The translations under genes and the position numbers were made by a program. A DNA stretch of 64,000 nucleotides from Skermanella aerolata KACC 11604. GTDB lineage: Bacteria; Pseudomonadota; Alphaproteobacteria; Azospirillales; Azospirillaceae. The stretch is from positions 1 to 64,000 of the forward strand of contig NZ_AVFK01000007.1 in the NCBI RefSeq assembly GCF_000936425.1, in the 5' to 3' direction. The notes beneath the pieces are model-generated. The model was not told where the DNA came from and made no database searches. It worked only from the letters and a program-made list of their open reading frames with translations. Positions 1 to 13,101 of this stretch are shown in pieces (the first letter of the stretch is position 1; the number at the start of each line of letters is the position of its first letter).

Positions 1-524
1 CAGCACGTCGTGCGATCCATCCTCGGTGGGCTGATCCCTCAGCTTGCTGCGGCGTTGGCCACCAGCGCTTCGGTGAGACGGGGTATAGCCCCAGCGCCCC
101 AGCCTCGCAACAGAAAAATTCATCTCGCTGAAACTTTTCTGACGCTTCGGTCAGAAACCGTGCTCCACCAAGATTTTGTCGCGCTTGCACATACGCGCTC
201 GCCTGCGCACGGTAAACACGACTTTACCAATAATATCGGAAGCCGACAAAGTATCCACAGGAAGCCGCGTGGAAGCGCTCCGCACCGCCCCAACCGCGAG
301 AAAGGCGTATGGTATCAGCCGCTTGCATCCAGGCGTTAAGGTAGAGTGGAAGCTGATTGTGCTTGACTACAAAAGAATTGCTGATCAAGCGCGATTCGGT
401 ATCCCTACGGCGTTGACAGTGATACTCCCGTCGCGCATGGTCCAACTCACAGTTCGCCAGCTTTAGTTTCCCCCAATACACGGGTCGGGCCGCCGGTGCT
501 CGGCTTCATCAAGGAGGACACCCG
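1..524. other. Non-coding stretch, nothing recognised
   Basis: No convincing gene is visible here. Short open frames on both strands have no family signature and no good ribosome site. The last 15 bases hold the Shine-Dalgarno of the next gene (aaggagg at 511-517). I looked for tRNA, tmRNA and SRP RNA features and saw none. The window edge may cut an upstream transcription unit. Confidence 0.5.
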
Positions 525-2015
525 GTGCGTCTAGGGGTTGCCGCCATACCCGCTCTTGCCCTTTGCCTAGCAAGCGTGCCCACCTTCGCGTCGGCGGGGT
601 GGGAGTATCCATACAACCATCCCACCAGAACCCCTATCGACTCCGCACCGGCGGCGGCAACGACAGGACCGGAACTGGCCGATCTCGACAAGGAGGCCGC
701 CGGTCCCCACCCGGTCAAGACCGCCTTCGCTGAAGACGCCGTGGAGGACACCGGAGCACCGGCCGGTGATACATCCATGCTGGCGGACGCGCTGGGTGAG
801 TCGCTTCCCGAGGAAGGGCAGACCGAAGCGCTGGCGGATCTTGACCGCAAGGTAGTGGAAGTCGGCCGTGGCGATACGCTGCTGGGACTACTGGTCAACG
901 CTTCGGTTCCCAAGATCGACGCCCATGACGCCATCGAGGCATTGAGAAGCGTCTTCGATCCGCGCCGTCTACAGGTCGGCCAGGAGGTCGCCCTGCTGTT
1001 CCAGCGGGAGTCCGGCTCCGACCGGCGCTTCATGGGACTGGAACTGGAGCCGGATGCCGAGCGGGCCGTCTCGGTTGCCCGCGTCGAGGGCGAGGGTTAC
1101 GAAGCCGCGACGATCGATAAGGCGCTGGAGCGCCGCAAGACTGCTGCATCGGCCGTGATCGACAGCAGCCTGTTCGAGGCCGGCGCCAGCGTCGGCGTTC
1201 CGATCCCGGTCATGGCCGCGATGATCCGCGCCTATTCCTACGACGTGGATTTCCAGCGCGACGTTCAGCCGGGCGACGAGTTCCAGGTTATGTACGAGCG
1301 CTATTTCACCGACGACGGGGCGGCTGCTCGCGATGGCGATATCCTGTATGCGGCGCTGACTCTTGGCGGCAAGCAGATGGAGCTGTTCCGGTACAAGACC
1401 CGGGACGGCATCGTCGATTACTTCAACCGCCAGGGCGAGAGCATCCGCAAGGCGCTGCTCAGGACGCCGATCGACGGCGCCCGGGTTTCCTCGAAGTTCG
1501 GCATGCGCCGCCATCCCATCCTCGGCTTCAGCAAGATGCACACCGGCATGGACTTCGCCGCGCCGACCGGCACGCCGATCTATGCCGCCGGCAATGGCGT
1601 GATCGAGGAAATCGGCCGCAAGAACGGCTATGGCAACTATGTCCGCATCAAGCACAACCAGCAGATCGCGACAGCCTACGCCCATCTCAGCAAGTTCGGC
1701 ACGGACATGCGGCGGGGCGGCCGGGTACAGCAGGGCGATATCATCGGCTATGTCGGAACGACGGGACGTTCCACGGGTCCGCACCTTCACTACGAAGTCA
1801 TGCGTGGCGGGCGCCAGATCAATCCGATGAGCGTCGATCTGCCGACCGGCGTCGCCCTGGAAGGCCGCGAGCTGGTCGCCTTCAAGCATCACGTCGAAGA
1901 AACCGACCGGCAATTCGCCGCTAACCTGCAAAGCTCGCAGCAGGTGGCCCAGAGCGTCAGCGCCACGGGCGAAGCCGAGCATCCGGATGCCTGCAGGGGC
2001 GATCGAACCTGCTGA
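525..2015 (+). CDS. Secreted M23-family murein endopeptidase
   Basis: Probable zinc peptidase that cleaves peptidoglycan cross-links in the periplasm. The start is a GTG, chosen because a perfect aaggagg sits 7 bases upstream and a signal peptide follows (hydrophobic run about residues 5-20, ending near ASA). A Ser/Ala-rich linker leads to an OapA/LysM-like segment around residues 108-150. The M23 domain begins near residue 320 with SSKFGMRRHP, HTGMD (zinc ligands H and D, about 338-342) and ends with HLHYEV near 420. At 496 residues it resembles MepM/Csd3-type enzymes. It stands alone, and a strong hairpin follows it. Family assignment is firm; the exact bond cleaved is not known. Confidence 0.9.
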   Translation: MRLGVAAIPALALCLASVPTFASAGWEYPYNHPTRTPIDSAPAAATTGPELADLDKEAAGPHPVKTAFAEDAVEDTGAPAGDTSMLADALGESLPEEGQTEALADLDRKVVEVGRGDTLLGLLVNASVPKIDAHDAIEALRSVFDPRRLQVGQEVALLFQRESGSDRRFMGLELEPDAERAVSVARVEGEGYEAATIDKALERRKTAASAVIDSSLFEAGASVGVPIPVMAAMIRAYSYDVDFQRDVQPGDEFQVMYERYFTDDGAAARDGDILYAALTLGGKQMELFRYKTRDGIVDYFNRQGESIRKALLRTPIDGARVSSKFGMRRHPILGFSKMHTGMDFAAPTGTPIYAAGNGVIEEIGRKNGYGNYVRIKHNQQIATAYAHLSKFGTDMRRGGRVQQGDIIGYVGTTGRSTGPHLHYEVMRGGRQINPMSVDLPTGVALEGRELVAFKHHVEETDRQFAANLQSSQQVAQSVSATGEAEHPDACRGDRTC

Positions 2016-2088
2016 TCGGCGGCGGGAGAACCACCGCAACATCGCTGGATCTTCCGCTGCTGCGGAATCCGAATGGACGAAGACAAGA

Positions 2089-2124
2089 CGTTCCGGCGGA
2101 AGGGGCTACCCTTCCGCCGGAACG
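2089..2124. terminator. Perfect 16-bp hairpin between convergent genes
   Basis: The arms 2089-2104 and 2109-2124 are perfectly complementary with a 4-base loop (gcta). The hairpin lies 73 bases after the M23 stop and 12 bases after the clpB stop on the other strand, so it can serve as a shared bidirectional terminator. No strong T run follows on either side. Confidence 0.7.
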
Positions 2125-2135
2125 CTCAGGGCCGT

Positions 2136-4790
<2,655 letters not shown>

Positions 4791-4879
4791 GGTTACACTC
4801 CTTGTCGTCCGGTCGCCCGCTAGGCAGCACGACCGCGTTTGACCCACTTGAATGTGCGATCCAGGAGGATGCTGAAACC

Positions 4880-4909
4880 TATATGGCGAGGGGGATATCG
4901 GCACACAAG
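4880..4909 (-). promoter_or_regulatory. Sigma-32 (RpoH)-like promoter of clpB
   Basis: On the minus strand CTTGTG (4909-4904) is followed after 15 bases by CGCCATATA (4888-4880). The E. coli sigma-32 consensus is CTTGAA, 13-17 bases, CCCCATnTA. The match and the position about 90 bases ahead of a classical heat-shock gene make it a good candidate. The rpoH gene lies in this window. Confidence 0.6.
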
Positions 4910-5011
4910 CGGTCGGCGGGCGGCAATCGCCGGTCTGAGAAAACAATGTTAGGAACAATGCTTTTGGAGCATCACCGCCCGTCGGGCCATGGCTCCCGGG
5001 AGACCTGAAGC

Positions 5012-5491
5012 TTGAAGAAACTGCTGGCACGTACACCCCTGCTTCGCATGGCGCACCTGACGCGCGTCGGCTGGCTCTCGGTATCCAGGCCCGTGACCAT
5101 GGGAGTGAGAGCCTTGATCCGGGACCGGTCGGGCGCCGTCCTGCTGATCCGGCACAACTATGTCGGCGGCTGGCACATGCCGGGCGGCGGCGTCGGCCGG
5201 GGAGAGACGGTCCATCAGGCGATGGCACGGGAAGTCCGTGAAGAAGTCGCCCTTGAAGTGATCGGCACCGCCCGGATGATGGGCCTCTACGCCCGGTTCC
5301 GCCATGGCGCAAGCGACCATGTCAGCGTCTTCGTGGTGGACGAATGGTCAGGCACGCCAGATGTCGATGGACTGGAAATCGCTGAATGCCGGTTCTTCCC
5401 GCGCGATGCCCTGCCAGAGGACACGACCCCGGCGACACGCCGCAGGCTGGAAGAGGTCTGGTCCGATGGCCCCGTGTCGGAGCTGTGGTGA
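5012..5491 (+). CDS. Nudix hydrolase
   Basis: Hydrolyses a nucleoside diphosphate linked to some other group; the substrate cannot be told. The Nudix box lies at about residues 56-81: a glycine-rich PGGG entry, then E, then the REVREE core with the metal-binding glutamates. The last conserved glycine is replaced by alanine. A basic N-terminus of about 28 residues precedes the fold. The 159-residue length is normal. The gene is divergent from clpB, 221 bases from its start, and has no obvious operon partner. Confidence 0.85.
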   Translation: MKKLLARTPLLRMAHLTRVGWLSVSRPVTMGVRALIRDRSGAVLLIRHNYVGGWHMPGGGVGRGETVHQAMAREVREEVALEVIGTARMMGLYARFRHGASDHVSVFVVDEWSGTPDVDGLEIAECRFFPRDALPEDTTPATRRRLEEVWSDGPVSELW

Positions 5492-5526
5492 CTTGGATCG
5501 GTCGACTGACGATCTGGAGAATGGGC

Positions 5527-5561
5527 AAAAAAATTGCCCCCGCTGGGCTTTTAGCGGGGGC
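5527..5561 (-). terminator. Intrinsic terminator, minus strand
   Basis: A 9-bp GC stem (5536-5544 with 5553-5561, 8-base loop) is followed on the minus strand by AA and seven T. In that direction it is a textbook Rho-independent terminator, yet no minus-strand protein gene precedes it. On the plus strand it may also stop the Nudix transcript, but it has no T run there. Confidence 0.75.
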
Positions 5562-5621
5562 GGCCGGGCCAGTTTGCGAGGTTTCGGATCACGGAACAGG
5601 AGAGAGTGTGCGGTCCGGCTG
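5527..5621 (-). ncRNA. Candidate iron-regulated small RNA (about 95 nt)
   Basis: A sigma-70-like promoter on the minus strand (TTGCAG 5655-5650, 16-base spacer, TATAAC 5633-5628) predicts a start near 5621. The transcript would end at the U-rich terminator at 5527, giving about 95 nucleotides with no open reading frame. It carries a pyrimidine run (cactctctcctg) able to pair with Shine-Dalgarno sequences. A Fur-like box abuts the -35 element. The architecture resembles RyhB-type small RNAs, but I recognise no known family. It is inference from signals only, with no expression evidence. Confidence 0.45.
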
Positions 5622-5657
5622 AGGGAAGTTATAAACCATACTATCCTAGCTGCAAAT

Positions 5658-5676
5658 GCAAATCGTTCTCATTATC
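5658..5676. promoter_or_regulatory. Fur-like operator
   Basis: Read on the minus strand, the 19-mer GATAATGAGAACGATTTGC matches the classical Fur box GATAATGATAATCATTATC at 14 of 19 positions. It lies just upstream of the -35 of the putative small RNA and 96 bases before the MOSC gene, so it could control either. Irr, RirA or Mur sites look similar in alphaproteobacteria and cannot be excluded. Confidence 0.5.
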
Positions 5677-5771
5677 AAATTTTGCCGTGGATCGTTCCAT
5701 GGGCCAATTGTGTGACGATCTGAGTTAACGCAGGATTGACGAAACCGTACCCCAGCGGCATAAGATCAGGC

Positions 5772-6533
5772 ATGGATACCGCAGTTGCGAAGATATATCG
5801 TTACCCGGTCAAGGGGCTGAGCGCTCAGATCCTTCCCGAGGTCGTTCTCAGGCCGGGCGAGGGCTTGCCCGACGATCGTCGTTTCGCCATTACCCATGGC
5901 GCCTCGGCCTATGACGCGACGGAGCCGGGATGGCGGCCGAAACGCGATTTCCTGCAACTTGCCAAGAACGAGCGGCTGGCAGCCCTGGAAACCGACTACG
6001 ATTCCAGTACCGGCAGCCTGACGATCCGCAGGAACGGCAGGCAGGTCGCCCGTGGCCAGATCACCAATCCGACCGGTCGTCTGCTGATCAACCAGTTCGT
6101 CGCGGCCTACATGAAGGGCGAGGCACCCGGTACCCCCTGCCTTGTCGAGGCGCCGGAAGTCATGTTCAGCGATACGCGCGAGAAATACGTCTCGATCCTC
6201 AACGCCGGCAGCGTGGCCGACATCGAACGCGTGGTCAACGCGCCGGTCGATCCCGTGCGTTTCCGCGCCAATCTGCTGCTGGAGGGCTTGGAGCCCTGGG
6301 TCGAGACAAAATGGATCGGCCACCGCATCGCAATCGGCGACGCAGTGCTGGAAGTGGTCGAGCAGATCGGCCGCTGCGCAGCGACCGAGGTAAACCCGGC
6401 CACTGCGACACGCGACATCAACATCCCATTGGCTCTTCAGCGGGGATATTCCCACCGCAACTGCGGTGTATACGCCCGCGTGATCCAGGGAGGTCGAGTC
6501 GCACCGGGCGATGCTGCCACCCTGATCGAGTAA
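5772..6533 (+). CDS. MOSC-domain molybdenum-cofactor sulfurase-like protein
   Basis: The family handles sulfur at the molybdenum cofactor or uses Moco for N-reduction; the precise role here is unknown. The N-terminal beta-barrel (VAKIYRYPVKGLSAQ) occupies the first ~110 residues. The MOSC signature with the conserved cysteine, GRCAATEVNPATATRD, lies near residue 200. The start is set at MDTAV (5772) because the family begins there. An ATG 36 bases upstream is in frame but adds an unconserved stretch. The protein is 253 residues. A Fur-like box lies upstream. Confidence 0.85.
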   Translation: MDTAVAKIYRYPVKGLSAQILPEVVLRPGEGLPDDRRFAITHGASAYDATEPGWRPKRDFLQLAKNERLAALETDYDSSTGSLTIRRNGRQVARGQITNPTGRLLINQFVAAYMKGEAPGTPCLVEAPEVMFSDTREKYVSILNAGSVADIERVVNAPVDPVRFRANLLLEGLEPWVETKWIGHRIAIGDAVLEVVEQIGRCAATEVNPATATRDINIPLALQRGYSHRNCGVYARVIQGGRVAPGDAATLIE

Positions 6534-6597
6534 GTTCGAGCGGAACGCTTGCGGCGGGATGACGTCGAAACGCGAGAGGGACCCGGATTGGGCCCAT

Positions 6598-7020
6598 TCA
6601 GGCGTTCATCTGAGCCCGTTCGTCCTCGGCTTCCTCGTCCTCGTCATCGTCCTGATCGTCGTCTTCCTGGTCCTGGCCGTTGCCGTTAGTGCCGGCGTGG
6701 CCGTTGGGACCACCGTTGGGGTTGCGACCATCGCGTCCGCGCTGGTTTTCACCACTTTGCTCGTTGATCAGACCGATAATCCGAAAGTAATGCTCAGCGT
6801 GCTGAAAGTAACTTTCCGCCGCAATCCGATCTCCAGCAGTCTGGGCGTCGCGTGCCAGAGTCAGATACTTTTCATAGACCTGAAAAGCATTGCCACGGAT
6901 ACGGACATCGGGACCGTTGCTGTCAAAGGTTTGGTGGCGCAAAGGGACGTTGTTCTGTCGGCGGCCACCGTTGTTGTTGCCCCGGCCGCGAGAACGCCTA
7001 ACGTTTGGTCCTTGTCTCAT
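6598..7020 (-). CDS. DUF4167 protein, probable RNA-associated
   Basis: The N-terminus is rich in Arg, Gly and Asn (RRSRGRGNNNGG), as in nucleic-acid-binding tails. It is followed by the DUF4167 core at about 28-90 with FQVYEKYLTLARDAQTAGDRIAAESYFQHAEHYFR split over the conserved helices. The C-terminus (about 95-140) is low-complexity and strongly acidic, with long Asp/Glu runs. The family is confined to alphaproteobacteria and its function is unknown to me. It is downstream of prmC in the same direction with a 218-base gap, enough for its own promoter. Confidence 0.85.
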   Translation of the reverse strand: MRQGPNVRRSRGRGNNNGGRRQNNVPLRHQTFDSNGPDVRIRGNAFQVYEKYLTLARDAQTAGDRIAAESYFQHAEHYFRIIGLINEQSGENQRGRDGRNPNGGPNGHAGTNGNGQDQEDDDQDDDEDEEAEDERAQMNA

Positions 7021-7238
7021 TCGGCTATTACGAGCCCCACTTTGAGATTTGCGCGCCCCTGTCCAGCCTGGCGGAACATCTGAAGGCCGCCGGGCGACCG
7101 CGGAGCATAGCTGCGCGGTGGAATGTCAGGGGTTCTGATCACGCAGGCCGCGCCAATTGTGCTGCGGTCCTTCGTTATTGAAGACCCTAGCCGGGAAACG
7201 GCTGTAATCCAACCTTTTTCTTGTGTGCAAACGCGGAA

Positions 7239-8117
7239 TCACCCGCTCAAATGACCGAAAACCGCACGTTCCACGCGGCCGAGGTCGCATCGGGTCCCGA
7301 TACCACTGAAACCAGCCGTGACAAGCAGCCTCGCCACGTCGGCCGCTTGTCCGGCACCGACCTCGAAGATTACTTTGCCCTTGGATTTCAATAGGTTGGG
7401 TAGCTGCGTGACGATCGTGCGGTAAGCATTCAATCCATCCGGCCCACCGGCCAGCGCCGCCACGGGATCGAATCGAACGACTTCCGGCGCCAGGGTCTCG
7501 ATTTCCGCTTCGGGGATATAGGGCGGGTTGGATATCACGAGGTCGAAGCGCTCGGACAGTCCGTCCCCCCAGTCGCCGACGGCAAAGCGGGCGCGCTGAC
7601 CGAACCCTAGGCGGCGGGCATTGGCGGTAGCGGTAGCGACCGCTTCCTCCGACCTGTCGATGCCGGTACCGGCGGCATTCGGCAACTCGCTCAGCAGGGC
7701 CAGCAGCAGGCAGCCGGTACCGGTGCCGAGATCGAGGACGGTGAGCGGGGCTTTCCTGTCGGGGATACCGGCCAGCGCCTCGTCGATCAGGGTCTCGCTG
7801 TCCGGGCGTGGGTCGAGCGTCGCCGGCGACAGGTGGAAATCGAGACTCCAGAACTCGCGGCGGCCAAGGATTCGGGAAACCGGCTCACGGTCCACCCGGC
7901 GTGCGATGAAACCCAGCACACGGCCGACCTGCGCCTGATTGAGCCTTGCAGTGGCATGGATAAGCATGTGCTCGCGGGTCATTCCGAGAGATGCGCCCAT
8001 CAGGATCCTCGCGTCCAGCTCGGGCGTATCGACGCAGGCTTCGCGGAGCAGGGCTTCGGCATGGCGCAGAACCTCCCGCAGCAGCGGGGTTTCGGACAAG
8101 GGGGCCATGCCGGTCAT
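7239..8117 (-). CDS. prmC: Release factor glutamine methyltransferase PrmC
   Basis: Methylates the glutamine of the GGQ loop in release factors RF1 and RF2 using S-adenosylmethionine. The SAM-binding motif LDLGTGTGCLLL lies near residue 125, and the catalytic NPPY motif is in VISNPPYIPE near 192. The 292-residue length is typical. It starts 10 bases after the prfA stop, so substrate and modifying enzyme are made from one message. Confidence 0.95.
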   Translation of the reverse strand: MTGMAPLSETPLLREVLRHAEALLREACVDTPELDARILMGASLGMTREHMLIHATARLNQAQVGRVLGFIARRVDREPVSRILGRREFWSLDFHLSPATLDPRPDSETLIDEALAGIPDRKAPLTVLDLGTGTGCLLLALLSELPNAAGTGIDRSEEAVATATANARRLGFGQRARFAVGDWGDGLSERFDLVISNPPYIPEAEIETLAPEVVRFDPVAALAGGPDGLNAYRTIVTQLPNLLKSKGKVIFEVGAGQAADVARLLVTAGFSGIGTRCDLGRVERAVFGHLSG

Positions 8118-8127
8118 GACGGGCCGG

Positions 8128-9185
<1,058 letters not shown>

Positions 9186-9189
<4 letters not shown>

Positions 9190-10514
9190 CGTCCCTCACC
9201 CTCAAACGGTCCCGGTACGGGCACCGCTTCAATACGTTCAGTCGTATCCGACTCATCGAAGCGGAACAGCCGGCGCAGCAGCCGTTCCGCCTCCACCTGT
9301 TCCATGTCGTGCGCCGCGGCCATCGCCCGCAGCACCTGCGACGGCTGATGAAGCAGCCGGTTGACCAGCAGGCGGGTCGCTTCCGCCGGATCCCCGCCGG
9401 GATGCTCCGCCAGCAGCCGGGTCCGCACCGCCTCGAAATGGCCGCGCAATGCGGCCACCGCCGGAACGGCGGCCCGTTCCGCCCTGCCACGCGCGAAACC
9501 GGCAACGGCTTGGTCCACGATGGCCCAGGCGGCTGCGGCGGCGGCTTCCCGCGTGGCGCGGCCTTCCAGCGCCACCCGTTCCAGATCGGCCAGATCGTAG
9601 ACGAAGGCGCCTTCCAGGCCGCCCACCGCCGGATCGATATCGCCGGGGATGGCGGTGTCGATCAGGAAGACGGGACGGCGGCGGCGTTTCCGGATCACCG
9701 CGTCCATCTGGTCCGCCGACAGGATATAGCGCCCCAGACCGGCCGCCGTCACCACGATATCGGCGGACTGGAGTGCGGCATCCAGATCGGCGACCGGCGA
9801 ATAGTGGCAGCCCAGCCGGCGTGCCGCCGCTTCGGCGCGGCGGTCGACCCTCGATGTCACGGTCAGGCGGGGGAGACCTGCCTCGCGCAGCGCCTCCGCC
9901 ATCAGCTCGCCCATGTCGCCGAGGCCGATCAGCAGGCAGGACGAGCGGTCGAGTTCGCCGTGGATATCGCGCGCGGTCTGAACGGCGGCGGCGGCGATGG
10001 AAACCGGGCGCTCCGCTATCGCGGTCTCCGTCCGCACCCGCTTGGCGGCGGCATAGGCGGCCTGGAGCACAGCTTCCAGTTCCGGCCCTGTGGTATGGGC
10101 GGCGACGGCGGCGCGATGGGCGGCCTTGATCTGGCCCAGGACATGAGGTTCGCCGACCACCTGGCTGTCGAGCGAGCAGGCCACCGCGAAGAGGTGCCGG
10201 ACGGCGTCGCCGCCGGTCAGGGTGTAGAGTTCGGGCGCCAGCGCCTGGGCTGTCATGCCGGCCCGCTCGGCCAGGGCGCCGGCGGCGATGGTTGCCGTCC
10301 GGACGGGGTCGCAGGAGGCGGCCAAAACTTCCACCCGGTCGCAGGTAGAAAGCCAGAAGAATTCGGAAAGCCCGCCGGCCTGGAGACGGGCGAGCACGCC
10401 CGGGACTTCGGTTTCCTCGGTGCAGATCAGGTCGCGGACGGCGCCCGAACTGGACCGGTGGTTGACACCGACCAGAACCAGTTCGGACGAAGAACGCGCC
10501 CCGCTGCCGGGCAT
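9186..10514 (-). CDS. hemA: Glutamyl-tRNA reductase
   Basis: First step of C5-pathway tetrapyrrole synthesis: reduces glutamyl-tRNA to glutamate-1-semialdehyde with NADPH. The N-terminus shows VGVNHRSS, and the catalytic cysteine is C58 in [10 protein letters not shown] Rossmann motif ([15 protein letters not shown]) marks the NADPH domain. The C-terminal dimerisation helices reach residue 442. Alphaproteobacteria often use ALA synthase instead, so the C5 enzyme is a mild point of note; both routes may exist in the genome. It lies 41 bases after ispG. Confidence 0.9.
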
Positions 10515-10555
10515 GGCGGGCGCTTAGGGGAGACAGGCAGGGCGCGAGCCCGCTG

Positions 10556-11713
10556 TCATTCCGCAGCCTCGGCCGCAGCGGCCGCAGCTTCGGCTTCGGC
10601 TTTCTCGGCCTCGGCCTTTGCCGCCTCGATCTGGGCCGCCTTCTTCTCGACCAGACCGACCAGATGGCCGACGATGTCCTCGTCCTTCAGACGGTGGTCG
10701 GGCTGGCCGGCGATGTAGACCTGATGGGTGTTGGCGCCGCCGCCGGTGAAGCCTATATCGGTCTCCCGCGCTTCGCCTGGACCGTTGACGACGCAACCGA
10801 TGACCGAGACGGTCATGGGCGTCGTGATGTGGGCGAGGCGCTGTTCCAGCACCTCCACCGTCTTGATCACGTTGAACTGCTGGCGGGCACAGCTTGGGCA
10901 GGAGATCACGGTGACGCCGCGGCGGCGCAGGCCCAGCGACTTCAGCATTTCGTAGGCGACCAGCACCTCTTCCTCCGGCTCGGCGGAGAGGGAGACGCGA
11001 ATCGTGTCGCCGACGCCGGACCACAGCAGCATGCCGAGCCCGATCGAGGACTTGACCGTGCCGGAGCGCAGGCCGCCGGCCTCGGTTATGCCGATATGCA
11101 GCGGATAATCGCAGGCTTCCGCCAGCCCCTGATATGCTGCGACCGCCAGGAATACGTCCGATGCCTTGACGCTGATCTTGAACTCGCGGAAGTCGTGATC
11201 TTCCAGGATGCGGGCGTGGTCGAGGGCGCTTTCGACCATCGCTTCCGGGCAAGGCTCGCCGTATTTCTCCAGCAGGTCCTTTTCCAGGGAACCGGCGTTG
11301 ACGCCGATCCGGATCGAGCAGCCGTAGTCCTTGGCGGCCTGCACCACTTCCCGCACCCTGTCGGCCGAGCCGATGTTGCCGGGGTTGATGCGCAGGCAGG
11401 CGGCGCCGTTCTGGGCCGCCTCGATCGCGCGCTTGTAGTGGAAATGGATGTCGGCGACGACCGGAATATTGATCTCGCGGGTGATCGCCTTGAGCGCCAG
11501 GGCCGATTCCTGATCAGGGCAGGAAACGCGTACGAGGTCGGCGCCGGCCTGCTCGATCCGCTGGATCTGCTCGATCGTGGCCTTGACGTCCGTCGTCAGC
11601 GTGTTGGTCATCGACTGCACCGAAATCGGCGAGTCGCCGCCTACGGGGACCTTTCCGACATGGATCAGGCGGCTCTTGCGGCGCTCGATGTGGCGGTACG
11701 GACGGACAGTCAT
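10556..11713 (-). CDS. ispG: (E)-4-hydroxy-3-methylbut-2-enyl-diphosphate synthase
   Basis: Iron-sulfur enzyme of the MEP isoprenoid pathway that converts MEcPP to HMBPP. The [4Fe-4S] ligands are visible as CPSC near residue 271 and a third Cys in the [10 protein letters not shown] segment. The N-terminus has the MTNTLTTDV signature. After the core, the last ~25 residues are a repetitive Ala/Glu/Lys helix ([19 protein letters not shown]), an unusual tail. It follows the RodZ-like gene in the same direction, 125 bases downstream. Confidence 0.95.
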   Translation of the reverse strand: MTVRPYRHIERRKSRLIHVGKVPVGGDSPISVQSMTNTLTTDVKATIEQIQRIEQAGADLVRVSCPDQESALALKAITREINIPVVADIHFHYKRAIEAAQNGAACLRINPGNIGSADRVREVVQAAKDYGCSIRIGVNAGSLEKDLLEKYGEPCPEAMVESALDHARILEDHDFREFKISVKASDVFLAVAAYQGLAEACDYPLHIGITEAGGLRSGTVKSSIGLGMLLWSGVGDTIRVSLSAEPEEEVLVAYEMLKSLGLRRRGVTVISCPSCARQQFNVIKTVEVLEQRLAHITTPMTVSVIGCVVNGPGEARETDIGFTGGGANTHQVYIAGQPDHRLKDEDIVGHLVGLVEKKAAQIEAAKAEAEKAEAEAAAAAAEAAE

Positions 11714-11838
11714 GAACAGGCTTTCGATTCCAATGGGGACACGGTTCCGCGTGCCCCTAAAGTGCGGACGACCATGCCCCCGGTCAAGGGCAAGTCCGGG
11801 GTGCCACCCCGGCTTACGCGCGGATCAGGCTCTCGAGG

Positions 11839-13101
11839 CTATCGTCCGGCCCAGCGGTCGGGGTCGAGCGGGACGCCGCGCATGACTTGGCCGGGCGTGC
11901 CCATGGCGGTGCCCTGGGCGCCATCGACCGATACCTGCAAGCCGCCGGCGTTGCCGGTCTGCATCTTCAGGCCTGCCTTGTCCGGCACCCGGTAGATGTC
12001 GCCCGGACGCAGCACGCGGGTCATCAGCAGATCGCCGGCACCGTCGCGGACCTGGATCCAGCTGTCCTGGGTGGCGCGGATCTGGATACGCGACTGGCCG
12101 CTGGTGGCGCCGTAGACGCGGGCGTCACCCTGTCCCGCCTCGGGCGCTCCCGGAGGGGCCGGCGGCATCGGCAGTCCCGCTACCTGACCCGGCACCGGCG
12201 GCAGGGGCACGGAAGGAGGGACCGGCTGCGGCGCCGCCTGGGCGGAGCGTGGATCGTTGAGCGGCGTCGACTCGACGATCGGACTCTCTTCCTCTTCGCT
12301 CTCGTCCGGAGCCGTGGCGTTGGCGATGGCAGCCGGCGGAGAAGCCGGGGTCTGTTTCGTTGCGGGAGATCCCGTGGGCACCGGGGAAGAAGGCGTCGCA
12401 GGAGACTGTGCCGCAGGAGACTGTGCCGCTGGAAGCTGGGCCTCTGGAGACTGGACCGGAGGAGCGGCTGAAACCGAAGGCGCCGGCGCAGCAACCGCCG
12501 GTGGCTGTTCGGCGGGCGTTACCGGAACGACCAGTCCCGGAGCCGGTGCGGCCGGCGCAATGTTCAACGCCGTGGCCAGGCGTTCCGGCATTTCCGGGAC
12601 GAAATCGACCAGTTCGCGGCCTGTCGAGTTCATGTAGTACCAGCCACCATAGGCGGAGCCCGCCAGTACAACTGCGAGCAGTAGCAGCGCTCCTCCGGGA
12701 ATGCGGCTTTCCGGCGCCGGCTTGGGCAAGTAAAGCTCCGGCTTGGGCGTCAGTCCGCCGGAGGTTTCCTCCTTGAAGCGGCGCAGCACGAGCTGGGGAT
12801 CGAGCCCCAGATGCTCGGCATAGGTGCGGAGAAAACCGGTGGCATAGGTGGCGCCGGGAAGATCGTCGAAGCGGGCCTGCTCGATCGCTTCCAGATAGGC
12901 CAGGCGGATGCGGAGGGCCACGGCGATCTCGCTCAGCTCGTAGCCGAGGGACATCCGCCGGCTGCGGAGCATGTCGCTGACGCCAGGACCTCTCACGCCG
13001 GAACCGCCGGAAGGGTTTGCCGCGAGTCCGCCGCCTGCCGGGTCGCTGCCGCCGCGTGCTGCGTCGCCGATGTGGAAATTCCTTCCTCTGGTGTCGCCCA
13101 T
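11839..13101 (-). CDS. RodZ-like membrane protein (HTH_25, DUF4115)
   Basis: Likely a morphology factor that links MreB-type filaments to the inner membrane. A cytoplasmic helix-turn-helix region covers about residues 42-115 (MLRSRRMSLGYELSEIA start). One transmembrane helix at ~133-155 (LLLLAVVLAGSAYGGWYYM) follows. A long Pro/Ala/Ser-rich linker (about 180-330) leads to a C-terminal DUF4115 beta domain with RIQIRATQDSWIQVRD. The layout is that of RodZ, though sequence outside the HTH is poorly conserved in the family. The gly-rich first ~40 residues make the start uncertain. Confidence 0.8.
   Translation of the reverse strand: MGDTRGRNFHIGDAARGGSDPAGGGLAANPSGGSGVRGPGVSDMLRSRRMSLGYELSEIAVALRIRLAYLEAIEQARFDDLPGATYATGFLRTYAEHLGLDPQLVLRRFKEETSGGLTPKPELYLPKPAPESRIPGGALLLLAVVLAGSAYGGWYYMNSTGRELVDFVPEMPERLATALNIAPAAPAPGLVVPVTPAEQPPAVAAPAPSVSAAPPVQSPEAQLPAAQSPAAQSPATPSSPVPTGSPATKQTPASPPAAIANATAPDESEEEESPIVESTPLNDPRSAQAAPQPVPPSVPLPPVPGQVAGLPMPPAPPGAPEAGQGDARVYGATSGQSRIQIRATQDSWIQVRDGAGDLLMTRVLRPGDIYRVPDKAGLKMQTGNAGGLQVSVDGAQGTAMGTPGQVMRGVPLDPDRWAGR

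Noticed and set aside
1-466. Short open frames and a possible tRNA-like ggtatagcc near 86
   Set aside because: No cloverleaf could be drawn and no frame has a ribosome site or family signature.
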